A stretch of 6,662 nucleotides of DNA from Eubacteriales Family XIII. Incertae Sedis bacterium (GTDB taxonomy: Bacteria > Bacillota > Clostridia > Peptostreptococcales > Anaerovoracaceae), in assembly GCA_031290715.1 (NCBI GenBank), contig JAITNA010000057.1:1-6662 (forward strand), read 5' to 3'. Within the stretch, counting starts at the first letter, position 1. Each line of letters opens with the position of its first letter. The translations under genes and the position numbers were made by a program. This document shows, one piece after another, positions 1 through 6,662 of the stretch. The notes below the pieces were generated by a model, which made no database searches, was not told the DNA's origin, and saw only the letters and a list, made by a program, of their open reading frames with translations.

Positions 1-2854
1 GGCACGGGTCGTTGCGGCCGACCTTTGCTCCGGTCCTTCTGACCGGTTCGTGCCGTCCGTCGCGCGATTCCTGCGGCGCCGCCTTCGGCATACCGCCGTC
101 CGCCTGCGCGGCCCCCCGACCATCAAAACCCGAGCGCGACCCCAAGCCGGAGCCGGAGCCCGACCCCAAAACCGGCGACCCCGGCACCGCCGCCGCGAAC
201 CCGCCGCTATCCTCTTCTTTTTTCGTTTGTACCGGGCGGGCGGATTGCTTGCGTTCGCTCTTTGTTTCCAAGGTCACGCCAAAGCAGTAGCGAACCGTAT
301 CCTCCTTGATCGACTCCGTCATGAGCTCAAACATATCGAAGCCCTCCGCGGAGTAGGCCGCGGCCGGATCCTGCTGGCCGATACCGCGCAGCCCGATGCC
401 GGTCTTGAGCTGATCCATCGCGTCGATGTGATCCATCCATTTGTTGTCGATGACCATGAGCAGGATTGTCCGCTCCAGCTCGCGCATGCGTTCCGGGCCG
501 ATCTCCTCCTCTTTTTCCCCGTAGAGTTCGAGCATGACGGCAAAGGCGCGCTCCTTCAGCGCTTCCTCCGAAAGATTCATGAGCTCGCTTTCAAGCAGCC
601 CAAGCCCCGTATATTTTCTCGAAATGCGGCGCAGCGCTTCGTCGAGATAATCAAAATCCCATTCCTCCGCGTATTTGGAGCCCATCACCGCGGAGTCGAC
701 CGCTTCGCCCACAAGATCCTCGCACATCGAGAGGATGTTGTCTTTCATATTATCGCCCTGCAATACCTTCTTGCGTTCGGCGTAGATGACTTCGCGCTGT
801 TTGTTCATTACATTATCGTACTGGAGGACATATTTGCGGACGCCGAAGTTGCGCCCTTCTACCTTTTTCTGCGCGTTCTCGATGGACTTGGACAGCATAC
901 CCGCTTCGATGGGCTGATCCTCCTCAACGCCAAGCCGGTTCACGATGGACTGCATGCGCTCGCCGCCGAACAGCCGCAAAAGCTCGTCCTCCATCGAGAT
1001 GTAGAAACGCGTCGACCCGGGGTCCCCCTGCCGGCCGGCCCGCCCGCGAAGCTGATTGTCGATACGCCTTGACTCATGCCGCTCCGTACCGATGATGTGC
1101 AAGCCGCCGAGTTCGACCACCTGCCGCTGCTCATCCGTCCGCTCGGCTTTGAAGCGCTCATAATACTCCGTATATTTCTCCCGCGCGTCCCGAAGCTCGT
1201 CCGTATCGAGCGGGACGAAACTCGCGGCAAAGGAAATGGTTTCTTCGTCATAGCCTTCCTTGCGCATTTCCTGCTTCGCTTCAAAGTCCGGATTGCCGCC
1301 GAGAATGATGTCCGTTCCGCGGCCGGCCATGTTCGTCGCGATCGTCACCGTGTCTTTCCGGCCCGCTTCCGCAACGATCTGCGCTTCGCGTTCATGATGC
1401 TTGGCGTTCAGAATGTTGTGCTTGACCCCGCGTTTTTTCAGCATGTCCGCGATCAGCTCCGACTTCTCGATGGAAATCGTGCCGACAAGCACCGGGCGGC
1501 CCGTTTCATGCGTCAAAACGATATCCTCCACAATGGCTTCAAACTTGCCGCGCTCCGTGGAATAGATCGCGTCGTCGGAATCCTCGCGCACGATCGGCCT
1601 GTTCGTCGGAATGACCACAACGTTCATATTGTAAATGTCGAGAAATTCTTCCTCTTCCGTCTTGGCCGTGCCCGTCATTCCCGCGAGCTTGTTGTACATC
1701 CGGAAGTAGTTTTGGATCGTGATCGTAGCCAAGGTCATGGACTCGTTTCTGACCTTGATCCCCTCCTTCGCCTCGATCGCCTGGTGCAGCCCCTCATTGT
1801 AGCGGCGCCCGAACATCAGCCGTCCCGTGAACTCGTCCACGATGATGATTTCGCCGTCTTTCACAACGTAATCCACATCGTTTTTCATAATAAAATTCGC
1901 CTTCAGCGCTTGCAGGATATGGTGGTTGATTGCCATATTTTCGGGATCGGAAAAGTTCTCAATGCCAAAGGATTTTTCCGCCTTCTTGATCCCGCGGTCC
2001 GTCAAATTGATCTTTCGGTCCTTTTCCTCAAGGACAAAATCGCCCGCTTCCTCGATCTCGTCGTCGATATTCTGCGACGGGAACAGACTGCGGGCCCGCT
2101 CTCCTTTCGGCGGCGCCGCCGTCAGTGTCCGCACGAAACGGTCCGCCCGCGAATACATCTCCGTCGACTTCTCGGCCTGCCCGCTGATGATCAGCGGTGT
2201 GCGCGCTTCGTCGATGAGGATACTGTCCACCTCGTCAACAATGGCGAAATTCAGCGGCCTTTGCATCTGCTGCGCCTCATACTTCACCATATTATCGCGC
2301 AAATAGTCAAAACCGAATTCATTATTCGTCCCGTAGGTGATGTCCGAAAGGTACGCCGCCTTGCGGTCGTCGCCCGTCACATCATGAATGACACAGCCGA
2401 TCGTCAGCCCCAAAAATGAATAGAGCTTGCCCATCCATTCCATATCCCTTTTGGCCAAATAATCATTCACGGTAACGACGTGGACACCCTTGCCCGAGAG
2501 TGCGTTGAGATAAACCGGAAGTGTCGCGACGAGCGTCTTTCCTTCGCCCGTTTTCATCTCCGCGATCCGCCCTTGATGAAGCGCGATCCCGCCGACGATC
2601 TGAACGGGGAAATGCTTCATGCCAAGGCTGCGCCATGCCGCTTCCCGGCAAACCGCAAAAGCCTCGGGCAGAATCGCGTCAAGCTCCTCGTCCGTCCCGG
2701 CCCGAGCCTTGAACTCCTCCGTTTTCGCGCGCAGCTCCTCGTCGGACAAAGCCTGCATCGCCTCATCGAGCGCGAGCACCTTGTCCGCAATCTTCTCAAT
2801 CTTCCCCACCTCTTTCTTGTTGAGGTCGGGCAGTATCTTATCAAATATGCTCAT
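1..2854 (-). CDS. secA: SecA preprotein translocase ATPase (3' end cut by window edge)
   Basis: SecA is the cytosolic/membrane-peripheral motor that uses ATP to push unfolded secretory proteins through SecYEG. 951 codons are visible from an ATG at 2854; no stop occurs before the edge. The sequence shows Walker A MKTGEGKT at residues 100-107, TNNEFGFDYLRDNM at 176-189, DEVD (Walker B) at 207-210, VDEFTGR at 339-345, LAGMTGTA at 390-397, ATNMAGRGTD at 506-515 and LRGRAGRQGD at 602-611. The helical wing/scaffold region has W806 and a GQQDP motif around D829. The core ends near residue 857. A glycine/serine/arginine-rich linker of about 85 residues follows, then VGRNDPC at 945-951, the start of the usual zinc-binding tail; only the first of its cysteines is in the window, and roughly 15 residues are missing. 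The start follows GGTGAG with a 5-nt gap, inside the end of the kinase gene, whose stop lies 2 nt upstream. With the C-terminal tail present this is the canonical SecA (SecA1) rather than an accessory SecA2. All catalytic motifs look intact. Confidence 0.98.
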   Translation of the reverse strand, partial: MSIFDKILPDLNKKEVGKIEKIADKVLALDEAMQALSDEELRAKTEEFKARAGTDEELDAILPEAFAVCREAAWRSLGMKHFPVQIVGGIALHQGRIAEMKTGEGKTLVATLPVYLNALSGKGVHVVTVNDYLAKRDMEWMGKLYSFLGLTIGCVIHDVTGDDRKAAYLSDITYGTNNEFGFDYLRDNMVKYEAQQMQRPLNFAIVDEVDSILIDEARTPLIISGQAEKSTEMYSRADRFVRTLTAAPPKGERARSLFPSQNIDDEIEEAGDFVLEEKDRKINLTDRGIKKAEKSFGIENFSDPENMAINHHILQALKANFIMKNDVDYVVKDGEIIIVDEFTGRLMFGRRYNEGLHQAIEAKEGIKVRNESMTLATITIQNYFRMYNKLAGMTGTAKTEEEEFLDIYNMNVVVIPTNRPIVREDSDDAIYSTERGKFEAIVEDIVLTHETGRPVLVGTISIEKSELIADMLKKRGVKHNILNAKHHEREAQIVAEAGRKDTVTIATNMAGRGTDIILGGNPDFEAKQEMRKEGYDEETISFAASFVPLDTDELRDAREKYTEYYERFKAERTDEQRQVVELGGLHIIGTERHESRRIDNQLRGRAGRQGDPGSTRFYISMEDELLRLFGGERMQSIVNRLGVEEDQPIEAGMLSKSIENAQKKVEGRNFGVRKYVLQYDNVMNKQREVIYAERKKVLQGDNMKDNILSMCEDLVGEAVDSAVMGSKYAEEWDFDYLDEALRRISRKYTGLGLLESELMNLSEEALKERAFAVMLELYGEKEEEIGPERMRELERTILLMVIDNKWMDHIDAMDQLKTGIGLRGIGQQDPAAAYSAEGFDMFELMTESIKEDTVRYCFGVTLETKSERKQSARPVQTKKEEDSGGFAAAVPGSPVLGSGSGSGLGSRSGFDGRGAAQADGGMPKAAPQESRDGRHEPVRRTGAKVGRNDPC
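132..184. repeat. Degenerate short repeat inside the secA linker
   Basis: Two 18-19 bp near copies of the pattern GAGCSCGACCCCAARCCG (132-149 and 156-174) flank a GAGCCG hexamer, followed by a partial third GCGACCCC at 175. On the minus strand they encode a Gly-Ser-Leu-rich stretch, residues about 895-910 of SecA (VLGSGSGSGLGSRSGF). It lies in the disordered linker before the zinc-binding tail and keeps the reading frame. Confidence 0.6.
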
Positions 2855-2856
2855 GA

Positions 2857-4188
2857 TTACTCACCGCTTTGGCCGCCAATAAATGTGTCATAGATTGCCC
2901 GAATGGCAACCTCAAAATCCTTTGTTTCCACACCGACGATGATATTCATCTCGCTGGACCCCTGATCGATCATGCGGATATTGACGCCCGCCTTGCAGAG
3001 CGCCCCGAACAACTTCGCCGCAACGCCGCGGTGCGACGCCATCCGGCAGCCCACCGTCGCGATCAGCGACATATCCTCAAAAAGCTCAATGCTGTCGGCG
3101 CCGAGTTTTTTCTCAAAATCCTCAATGAGGTCGCCGAGCTTCCCCTCGAGAAACTTGTTGGCAATCACAAGGGACACCGTATCGATCCCCGAAGGGATAT
3201 GCTCGATCGGCACGCTGTAATCCTCCAAAATAGAGAGGATCCGCTTGATGAATCCGATCTCGTTGCTCATCATATTTTTATAGATCCCGATGACCGTGAA
3301 GTCCCGGTTGCCGGCGATCCCCGTGATCACGGAGCCTTCCGCCGGCGTATCGTCCGCGGAAATGAACGTCCCCGAATCCTCCGGCGCGTTCGTGTTGCGG
3401 ATATTGATCGGAATCCCCGCGAGCCGCGCCGGGTAGATCGCGTTTTCATGCAGGACGGAAGCGCCCATGTAGGACAGCTCCCGAAGCTCCTTGTAGGAAA
3501 TATGGCTGATCGCTTTCGCCTCCGGGATAATCCTCGGGTCGGCCATGAGAAATCCCGACACATCCGTCCAGTTCTCGTACACCGCCGCCCCCGCGGCCCG
3601 CGCCGCCAAAGCCCCCGTGATGTCGCTGCCCCCCCGCGAAAACGTCTTGACGCTCCCGTCCGGAACGCTCCCGTAAAACCCCGGAAGTACCGCGCGTTCG
3701 TGCTTTGCCAGCTCTTTCGCAAGCGCCGCGTTCGTGTCCTCGTAGAGGAATTTGCCCTTCCCGCTGAAAAGCACCAGCCCCGCCGTATCCACAAAATCGA
3801 ATCCGAGGAACGCCGCGATGAGCTTCGCGCTCAAATACTCTCCGCGGCTCGCCAAATAGTCCGCACTCGCCGCGCCCGTTTTCAAAGCCTTTTCAATAAT
3901 AATAAACTCGTTTGCGATCCCGACCGCGACGCCGAGATCGGATTCCATGCCGAGAAAACGCTCCTTGATCACCTGGAACAATTGCTCATAAGGCGCGTTA
4001 TGATCGGCGTGAGAAGCCAAAAGGTACAGCAAATCCGTGACCTTATTATCCCCGTCAAAGCGCTTTCCGGGCGCCGAAACGACGATATACCGGCGATTCG
4101 GATCGCTTTCGACGATGGACCGGATCTTGCGTATCTGTATGCCGTCAGCCGCGGAGGAACCGCCGAATTTTGCAACCAAAAGACCCAT
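2857..4188 (-). CDS. lysC: Aspartate kinase, YclM/aspartokinase III-like, with two ACT domains
   Basis: Aspartate kinase phosphorylates aspartate to aspartyl-4-phosphate, the first step towards lysine, threonine, methionine and, in many bacteria, diaminopimelate. The 443-residue protein opens with KFGGSS at 7-12 (amino acid kinase fold). It then shows SRGEYLSAKL at 114-123, SRGGSDITG at 184-192 and WTDVSGFLMADPR at 208-220, all typical of the catalytic domain. Two ACT domains follow, at about 298-365 and 375-440; the second holds NIRMIDQGSSEMNIIVGV, the kind of segment that binds the feedback inhibitor. Length and layout resemble, from memory, B. subtilis YclM (ThrD, about 454 residues) more than the alpha/beta LysC type, so threonine or lysine feedback is likely, but which one cannot be read from the sequence. 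The ATG lies 3 nt after the metK stop with only a weak GAGAGA upstream, suggesting translational coupling. There is no homoserine dehydrogenase fusion. The symbol lysC is used in its broad sense of aspartate kinase. Confidence 0.96.
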   Translation of the reverse strand: MGLLVAKFGGSSAADGIQIRKIRSIVESDPNRRYIVVSAPGKRFDGDNKVTDLLYLLASHADHNAPYEQLFQVIKERFLGMESDLGVAVGIANEFIIIEKALKTGAASADYLASRGEYLSAKLIAAFLGFDFVDTAGLVLFSGKGKFLYEDTNAALAKELAKHERAVLPGFYGSVPDGSVKTFSRGGSDITGALAARAAGAAVYENWTDVSGFLMADPRIIPEAKAISHISYKELRELSYMGASVLHENAIYPARLAGIPINIRNTNAPEDSGTFISADDTPAEGSVITGIAGNRDFTVIGIYKNMMSNEIGFIKRILSILEDYSVPIEHIPSGIDTVSLVIANKFLEGKLGDLIEDFEKKLGADSIELFEDMSLIATVGCRMASHRGVAAKLFGALCKAGVNIRMIDQGSSEMNIIVGVETKDFEVAIRAIYDTFIGGQSGE

Positions 4189-4191
4189 CTT

Positions 4192-5379
4192 CTACAAATC
4201 TCTCGCCATCGCCCGCAATATCTCCGTCTTGTCCGTTTTCTCCCACGGCAGATCCAGATCCGTCCGTCCGAAATGCCCGTAAGCCGCCGTCTGCCGGAAG
4301 ATGGGCCGCCGCAAATCGAGATCGCGGATAATAGCGCCCGGCCTCAGGTCGAAAGCGCGCGTCAGCAAAACGGAAAGCTTCTCATCCGAAACCGTACCCG
4401 TGCCGAAAGACTCCACCAAGACAGACATCGGCTCCGCCACGCCGATCGCGTAGGAAAGCTCGATCTCCACGCGCTCCGCAAGCCCGGCCGCCACAATATT
4501 CTTCGCCGCGTAGCGGGCCGCATACGCCGCCGAACGGTCGACCTTCGTCGGGTCTTTCCCCGAGAACGCGCCGCCGCCGTGCTTCGCGTAGCCGCCGTAC
4601 GTATCAACGATAATCTTTCGTCCCGTCAGCCCCGTATCCCCGTTGGGCCCGCCGATGACAAAGCGCCCCGTCGGATTGACCGTGAACTTCGTATCCGCGT
4701 CAAGCAAATGCGCCGGTACGATGGGCTTGATCACGCGTTCAATGACATCCTGCCTGATCTCGGCCTGCGCCGCTTCGGGATCGTGCTGCGTCGAAACAAG
4801 CACCCCGGCCACGCGCACGGGAACAAGCCCGTCGTATTCCACCGTGACCTGCGTCTTGCCGTCCGGCCGCAAATAAGCGATCTCGCCGCTCTTCCGCACA
4901 TCCGTCAACTGCTTCGCCATGCGGTGCGCCAATGTGATCGGCAGCGGCATGAGCTCTTCCGTTTCCTTGCACGCAAAGCCGAACATGATCCCCTGATCGC
5001 CCGCCCCCGTCGCTTCGATATCGTCGTTCAAACTTCCTTCTTTATATTCCAGTGCTTCGTCCACGCCCATCGCGATATCCGCGGACTGGTCATGAATCGC
5101 CGTAAGCACCGCGCAGGTATCGCCGTCAAATCCATAATCGCTCTTCGTATAGCCGATCTCATTGACCACCGTGCGAATCAAACTGGGAATATCCACATAA
5201 GCCCGCGTCGTCACCTCGCCCGCCACCAGCACAAACCCGGTCGTCGTGACCGACTCCACCGCCACGCGGCTTTGCGGATCGCCCGCAATCAACGCGTCCA
5301 AAATCGCATCCGACACCTGGTCGCAAAGCTTGTCGGGGTGCCCCTCCGTCACCGACTCCGAAGTAAAAAATCTCGTCAT
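4192..5379 (-). CDS. metK: S-adenosylmethionine synthetase (methionine adenosyltransferase)
   Basis: MetK makes S-adenosylmethionine from methionine and ATP in the cytosol, releasing phosphate and pyrophosphate, and normally works as a tetramer. The 395-residue length is normal. Visible family marks are TSESVTEGHPDK at 6-17 with the catalytic-site His14 and Asp16, the hexapeptide GAGDQG at 125-130, NPTGRFVIGGP at 235-245, and the glycine-rich signature GGGAFSGKD at 268-276 followed by PTKVDRS. The start at 5379 is chosen because homologues begin close to FTSESVTEGHPDK and because AAAGGAG sits 10 nt upstream. An in-frame ATG at 5421 would add 14 residues that do not look like MetK and would place the ribosome binding site inside the gene. 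It is the first gene of a likely operon with aspartate kinase and secA. It ends in TAG, in the same reading frame as the kinase start 3 nt later. Confidence 0.98.
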   Translation of the reverse strand: MTRFFTSESVTEGHPDKLCDQVSDAILDALIAGDPQSRVAVESVTTTGFVLVAGEVTTRAYVDIPSLIRTVVNEIGYTKSDYGFDGDTCAVLTAIHDQSADIAMGVDEALEYKEGSLNDDIEATGAGDQGIMFGFACKETEELMPLPITLAHRMAKQLTDVRKSGEIAYLRPDGKTQVTVEYDGLVPVRVAGVLVSTQHDPEAAQAEIRQDVIERVIKPIVPAHLLDADTKFTVNPTGRFVIGGPNGDTGLTGRKIIVDTYGGYAKHGGGAFSGKDPTKVDRSAAYAARYAAKNIVAAGLAERVEIELSYAIGVAEPMSVLVESFGTGTVSDEKLSVLLTRAFDLRPGAIIRDLDLRRPIFRQTAAYGHFGRTDLDLPWEKTDKTEILRAMARDL

Positions 5380-5389
5380 ACCAAAAAAT

Positions 5390-5396
5390 CTCCTTT
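5390..5396 (-). promoter_or_regulatory. metK ribosome binding site
   Basis: AAAGGAG on the minus strand, 10 nt before the ATG at 5379. It is the strongest Shine-Dalgarno in the window and decides the metK start over the upstream in-frame ATG at 5421. Confidence 0.88.
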
Positions 5397-5404
5397 CAAA
5401 AGGA
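5391..5404 (-). promoter_or_regulatory. Small hairpin covering the metK Shine-Dalgarno
   Basis: On the minus strand TCCTT-TTGA-AAGGA can form a perfect 5-bp stem with a 4-nt loop. Its 3' arm is the AAGGA of the metK ribosome binding site, so the folded form would mask it. The stem is short and mostly A-U, so it could be marginal or accidental. No SAM-binding core of the S-box (SAM-I) or SMK (SAM-III) type is recognisable around it. Confidence 0.35.
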
Positions 5405-5437
5405 CAGCGCAGCTCACGCATCCATGCACAATAGAAA

Positions 5438-5466
5438 ATTATATCACGAAACGCAAAAAAAATAAA
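5438..5466 (-). promoter_or_regulatory. Promoter for the metK-aspartate kinase-secA operon (sigma-A-like)
   Basis: The minus strand reads TGATATAAT at 5446 down to 5438, a consensus TATAAT with the TGn extended -10. Seventeen bases upstream is TTTATT (5466-5461), only a partial match to TTGACA, within a T-rich stretch. The predicted start of transcription is near 5431, giving a leader of about 50 nt before metK. That is too short for a standard SAM-I riboswitch. Confidence 0.6.
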
Positions 5467-5565
5467 ATCCAGCGCGCCAATACGCCGACATCAGTCCTGC
5501 ATTTTAGGAAGCGTTACATTCCGATATATGCGAATTTTACCCGAATATCACCATAAACATCTCAT

Positions 5566-5576
5566 TATGATACAAT
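5566..5576 (+). promoter_or_regulatory. Extended -10 promoter for the helicase gene
   Basis: TATGATACAAT fits the Gram-positive extended -10 pattern TRTGnTATAAT with one mismatch. No good TTGACA-like -35 is present at 16-18 bp spacing, as often happens with extended -10 promoters. Transcription would start near 5583, leaving a leader of about 45 nt. Confidence 0.5.
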
Positions 5577-5615
5577 GTTTTCTGTCCGCTAATGTATTTT
5601 ATCGCAACCGGATAT

Positions 5616-5620
5616 AGGTG
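5616..5620 (+). promoter_or_regulatory. Ribosome binding site of the helicase gene
   Basis: AGGTG lies 8 nt before the ATG at 5629 and supports that start. A TTG codon directly before the ATG is in frame but would sit only 5 nt from the site. Confidence 0.6.
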
Positions 5621-5628
5621 TCAATTTG

Positions 5629-6662
5629 ATGTACGATCCGCCGGACAGGCCGCTTTATCCATGGCAGAATGAGTGCCTGAAACAATGGTTTGAAAACGGC
5701 CGGCGCGGGATTGTCGACGCCGCTACAGGCTCGGGCAAGACGGCGCTCGCGCTCGCGGCCGCACGCTGCCTTTCCGCGGAATCACCCGCTGCCCCGGTCC
5801 GCGTCAAGATCATCACGCCCAAAATTTTCCTCGCGCGTCAATGGCGGCAGGAAATCGAGAATCTGCTCGGCGTGCCGCACACGGACACCGGCGTCTATTA
5901 CGGCGCCCAAAAAGACGCCCCCGCGCGGCCGTATATGGTCTATGTGCTGAATTCCGCGCGCCGAAGCATCGCCCGCCATATTCTCGCGGATATGTCCGCC
6001 GGATATGCCGTGTTTCTCATCTGCGACGAGTGCCATCATTTTGCGTCGGAAGAAAATCGCCACGTCTTTGACTTCCTGCCATTTTCCGATAATAATAACT
6101 ATTATGCGATGGGCCTTTCCGCCACTCCGGACTGTGAGTACATGCAGGATGTCCTCGTGCCCGCGCTCGGAAAATCCGTATTCCGTTATTCCATAGCCGA
6201 CGCGGCAAATGACCGGGTTGTATCACAATATGTTGTTTTCAACACGGCCGTCAGCTTTGCCCCGGACGAGCAAATCGAATATGACGAGCTGACGCATCAG
6301 ATTGCCATACGGCGCACCCTGTTGTTTCGGAAACTGCCGGCGAAGGAGCGCACGGACGACAATGATTTCATGCGCATGATCTCCCGCCTGTCAAAGCGCG
6401 GCGATGAAATCGGTGATCTTGCCAGATCGCTTCATCTTTTTTATATCAGGCGCAAAGCCCTTGTCCATCATGCCGGATCCAGGATTTCCGCCGCCGCCGA
6501 GATTCTGCGCCTGCTTCCTTTGGATGAGCGCGTTATTGTTTTCAGCGAGCGGATTGTCACCGCAAATGCCCTTTACGCGGCGGCGTGCAAACTCTTTCCG
6601 GCCAAAGCCGTCCTCTATCACAGCAAACTTGACCCCTTGGTAAAGAAGCGCGCGCTCGATGG
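5629..6662 (+). CDS. Superfamily 2 DExH-box helicase/ATPase, SSL2/XPB-like (3' end cut by window edge)
   Basis: The first 344 codons of a nucleic-acid-dependent ATPase are visible. Motifs in order are LYPWQ near residues 9-13 (Q-like element), ATGSGKT at 32-38 (motif I, Walker A), IITPKIFLARQW at 61-72 (motif Ia), DECHH at 133-137 (motif II, a DExH box) and GLSATP at 162-167 (motif III). The second RecA-like domain begins with VIVFSERIVTANAL (motif IV region) and a YHSKLD segment close to the edge. Motifs V and VI and anything beyond lie outside. This order fits the COG1061 (SSL2/XPB-like) type found in DNA repair, restriction and phage-defence or mobile-element proteins, and also as orphan genes. 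The visible part has no nuclease, methylase or phospholipase motif, so its job cannot be named. It has no signal peptide or membrane segment and should be cytosolic. Its codon use looks like that of the flanking core genes. It is divergent from metK with its own promoter. Confidence 0.9.
   Translation, partial: MYDPPDRPLYPWQNECLKQWFENGRRGIVDAATGSGKTALALAAARCLSAESPAAPVRVKIITPKIFLARQWRQEIENLLGVPHTDTGVYYGAQKDAPARPYMVYVLNSARRSIARHILADMSAGYAVFLICDECHHFASEENRHVFDFLPFSDNNNYYAMGLSATPDCEYMQDVLVPALGKSVFRYSIADAANDRVVSQYVVFNTAVSFAPDEQIEYDELTHQIAIRRTLLFRKLPAKERTDDNDFMRMISRLSKRGDEIGDLARSLHLFYIRRKALVHHAGSRISAAAEILRLLPLDERVIVFSERIVTANALYAAACKLFPAKAVLYHSKLDPLVKKRALD

Larger units (their letters stand above)
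5380..5628. other. AT-rich intergenic spacer between divergent genes
   Basis: This spacer separates metK (leftward) from the helicase gene (rightward). It holds the two predicted promoters described separately, about 120 bp apart, and three similar CCG(N)ATAT words at 5521, 5541 and 5608. It is visibly richer in A and T than the flanking genes. I see no tRNA, no riboswitch, no terminator-like hairpin with a T-tail and no credible small gene in it. Confidence 0.8.

Noticed and set aside
50..2419. Two long plus-strand open frames (50-1072 and 1076-2419) antisense to secA.
   Set aside because: They lie opposite a full set of SecA motifs, show no domain of their own, and have no ribosome binding site that I can see.
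5380..5421. A longer metK starting at the in-frame ATG at 5421.
   Set aside because: The 14 extra residues do not resemble MetK N-termini, the ATG has no Shine-Dalgarno, and the strong AAAGGAG would fall inside the coding region.
5414..5425. A three-codon upstream open frame (Met-Asp-Ala-stop) in the metK leader on the minus strand.
   Set aside because: It has no ribosome binding site and is too short to tell from chance.
5469..5480. A GCGCGC-centred near-palindrome in the spacer, followed on the minus strand by a T-run, resembling a terminator.
   Set aside because: The stem is only the 6-bp self-complementary core with no loop, and no gene ends there on either strand; the T-run is better explained as part of the metK promoter.
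2869..5556. An 895-codon open frame on the plus strand, antisense to metK and aspartate kinase.
   Set aside because: Its product is arginine/histidine-rich with no recognisable domain, and it mirrors the codon bias of two certain genes on the other strand. It is a GC-bias shadow.
5431..5628. A possible SAM riboswitch (S-box or SMK) or T-box upstream of metK.
   Set aside because: No conserved core motif of these families is readable on the minus strand, and no terminator hairpin with a U-tail follows. A covariance-model search would settle it.

Overview
This window looks like chromosomal DNA from a Gram-positive, low-redundancy bacterium of the Bacillota, most likely a Clostridia-type lineage with GC-rich coding DNA. 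The evidence is the SecA subtype, a B. subtilis YclM-like (aspartokinase III) aspartate kinase, a strong AAAGGAG ribosome binding site, and extended -10 promoters in an AT-rich spacer. The taxonomic call is an inference from protein resemblance and signal style, not from a search.

Layout: positions 1 to 5379 hold three tightly packed genes on the minus strand, read right to left as metK (S-adenosylmethionine synthetase), an aspartate kinase with two ACT domains, and secA (preprotein translocase ATPase). secA runs off the left edge within its C-terminal zinc-binding tail. The gaps are 3 nt (metK to kinase) and 2 nt (kinase to secA), so one transcript with translational coupling is likely. A spacer of about 250 bp (5380-5628) carries back-to-back promoters. 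To its right, on the plus strand, a superfamily 2 DExH helicase/ATPase begins at 5629 and runs off the right edge after 344 codons.

How the genes fit together: aspartate kinase commits aspartate to the lysine/threonine/methionine pathway, and MetK converts methionine to SAM, so this pair is metabolically coherent. secA is a housekeeping export gene with no obvious metabolic link, and its place at the end of this operon is the main organisational oddity. The metK leader is short, shows no S-box or other SAM riboswitch I can recognise, and has a small hairpin covering the Shine-Dalgarno sequence.

No RNA genes, insertion sequences, CRISPR arrays, attachment sites or convincing terminators were seen. 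I did not find a clearly novel system. The only candidate for accessory biology is the truncated helicase at the right edge, and its neighbours lie outside the window.
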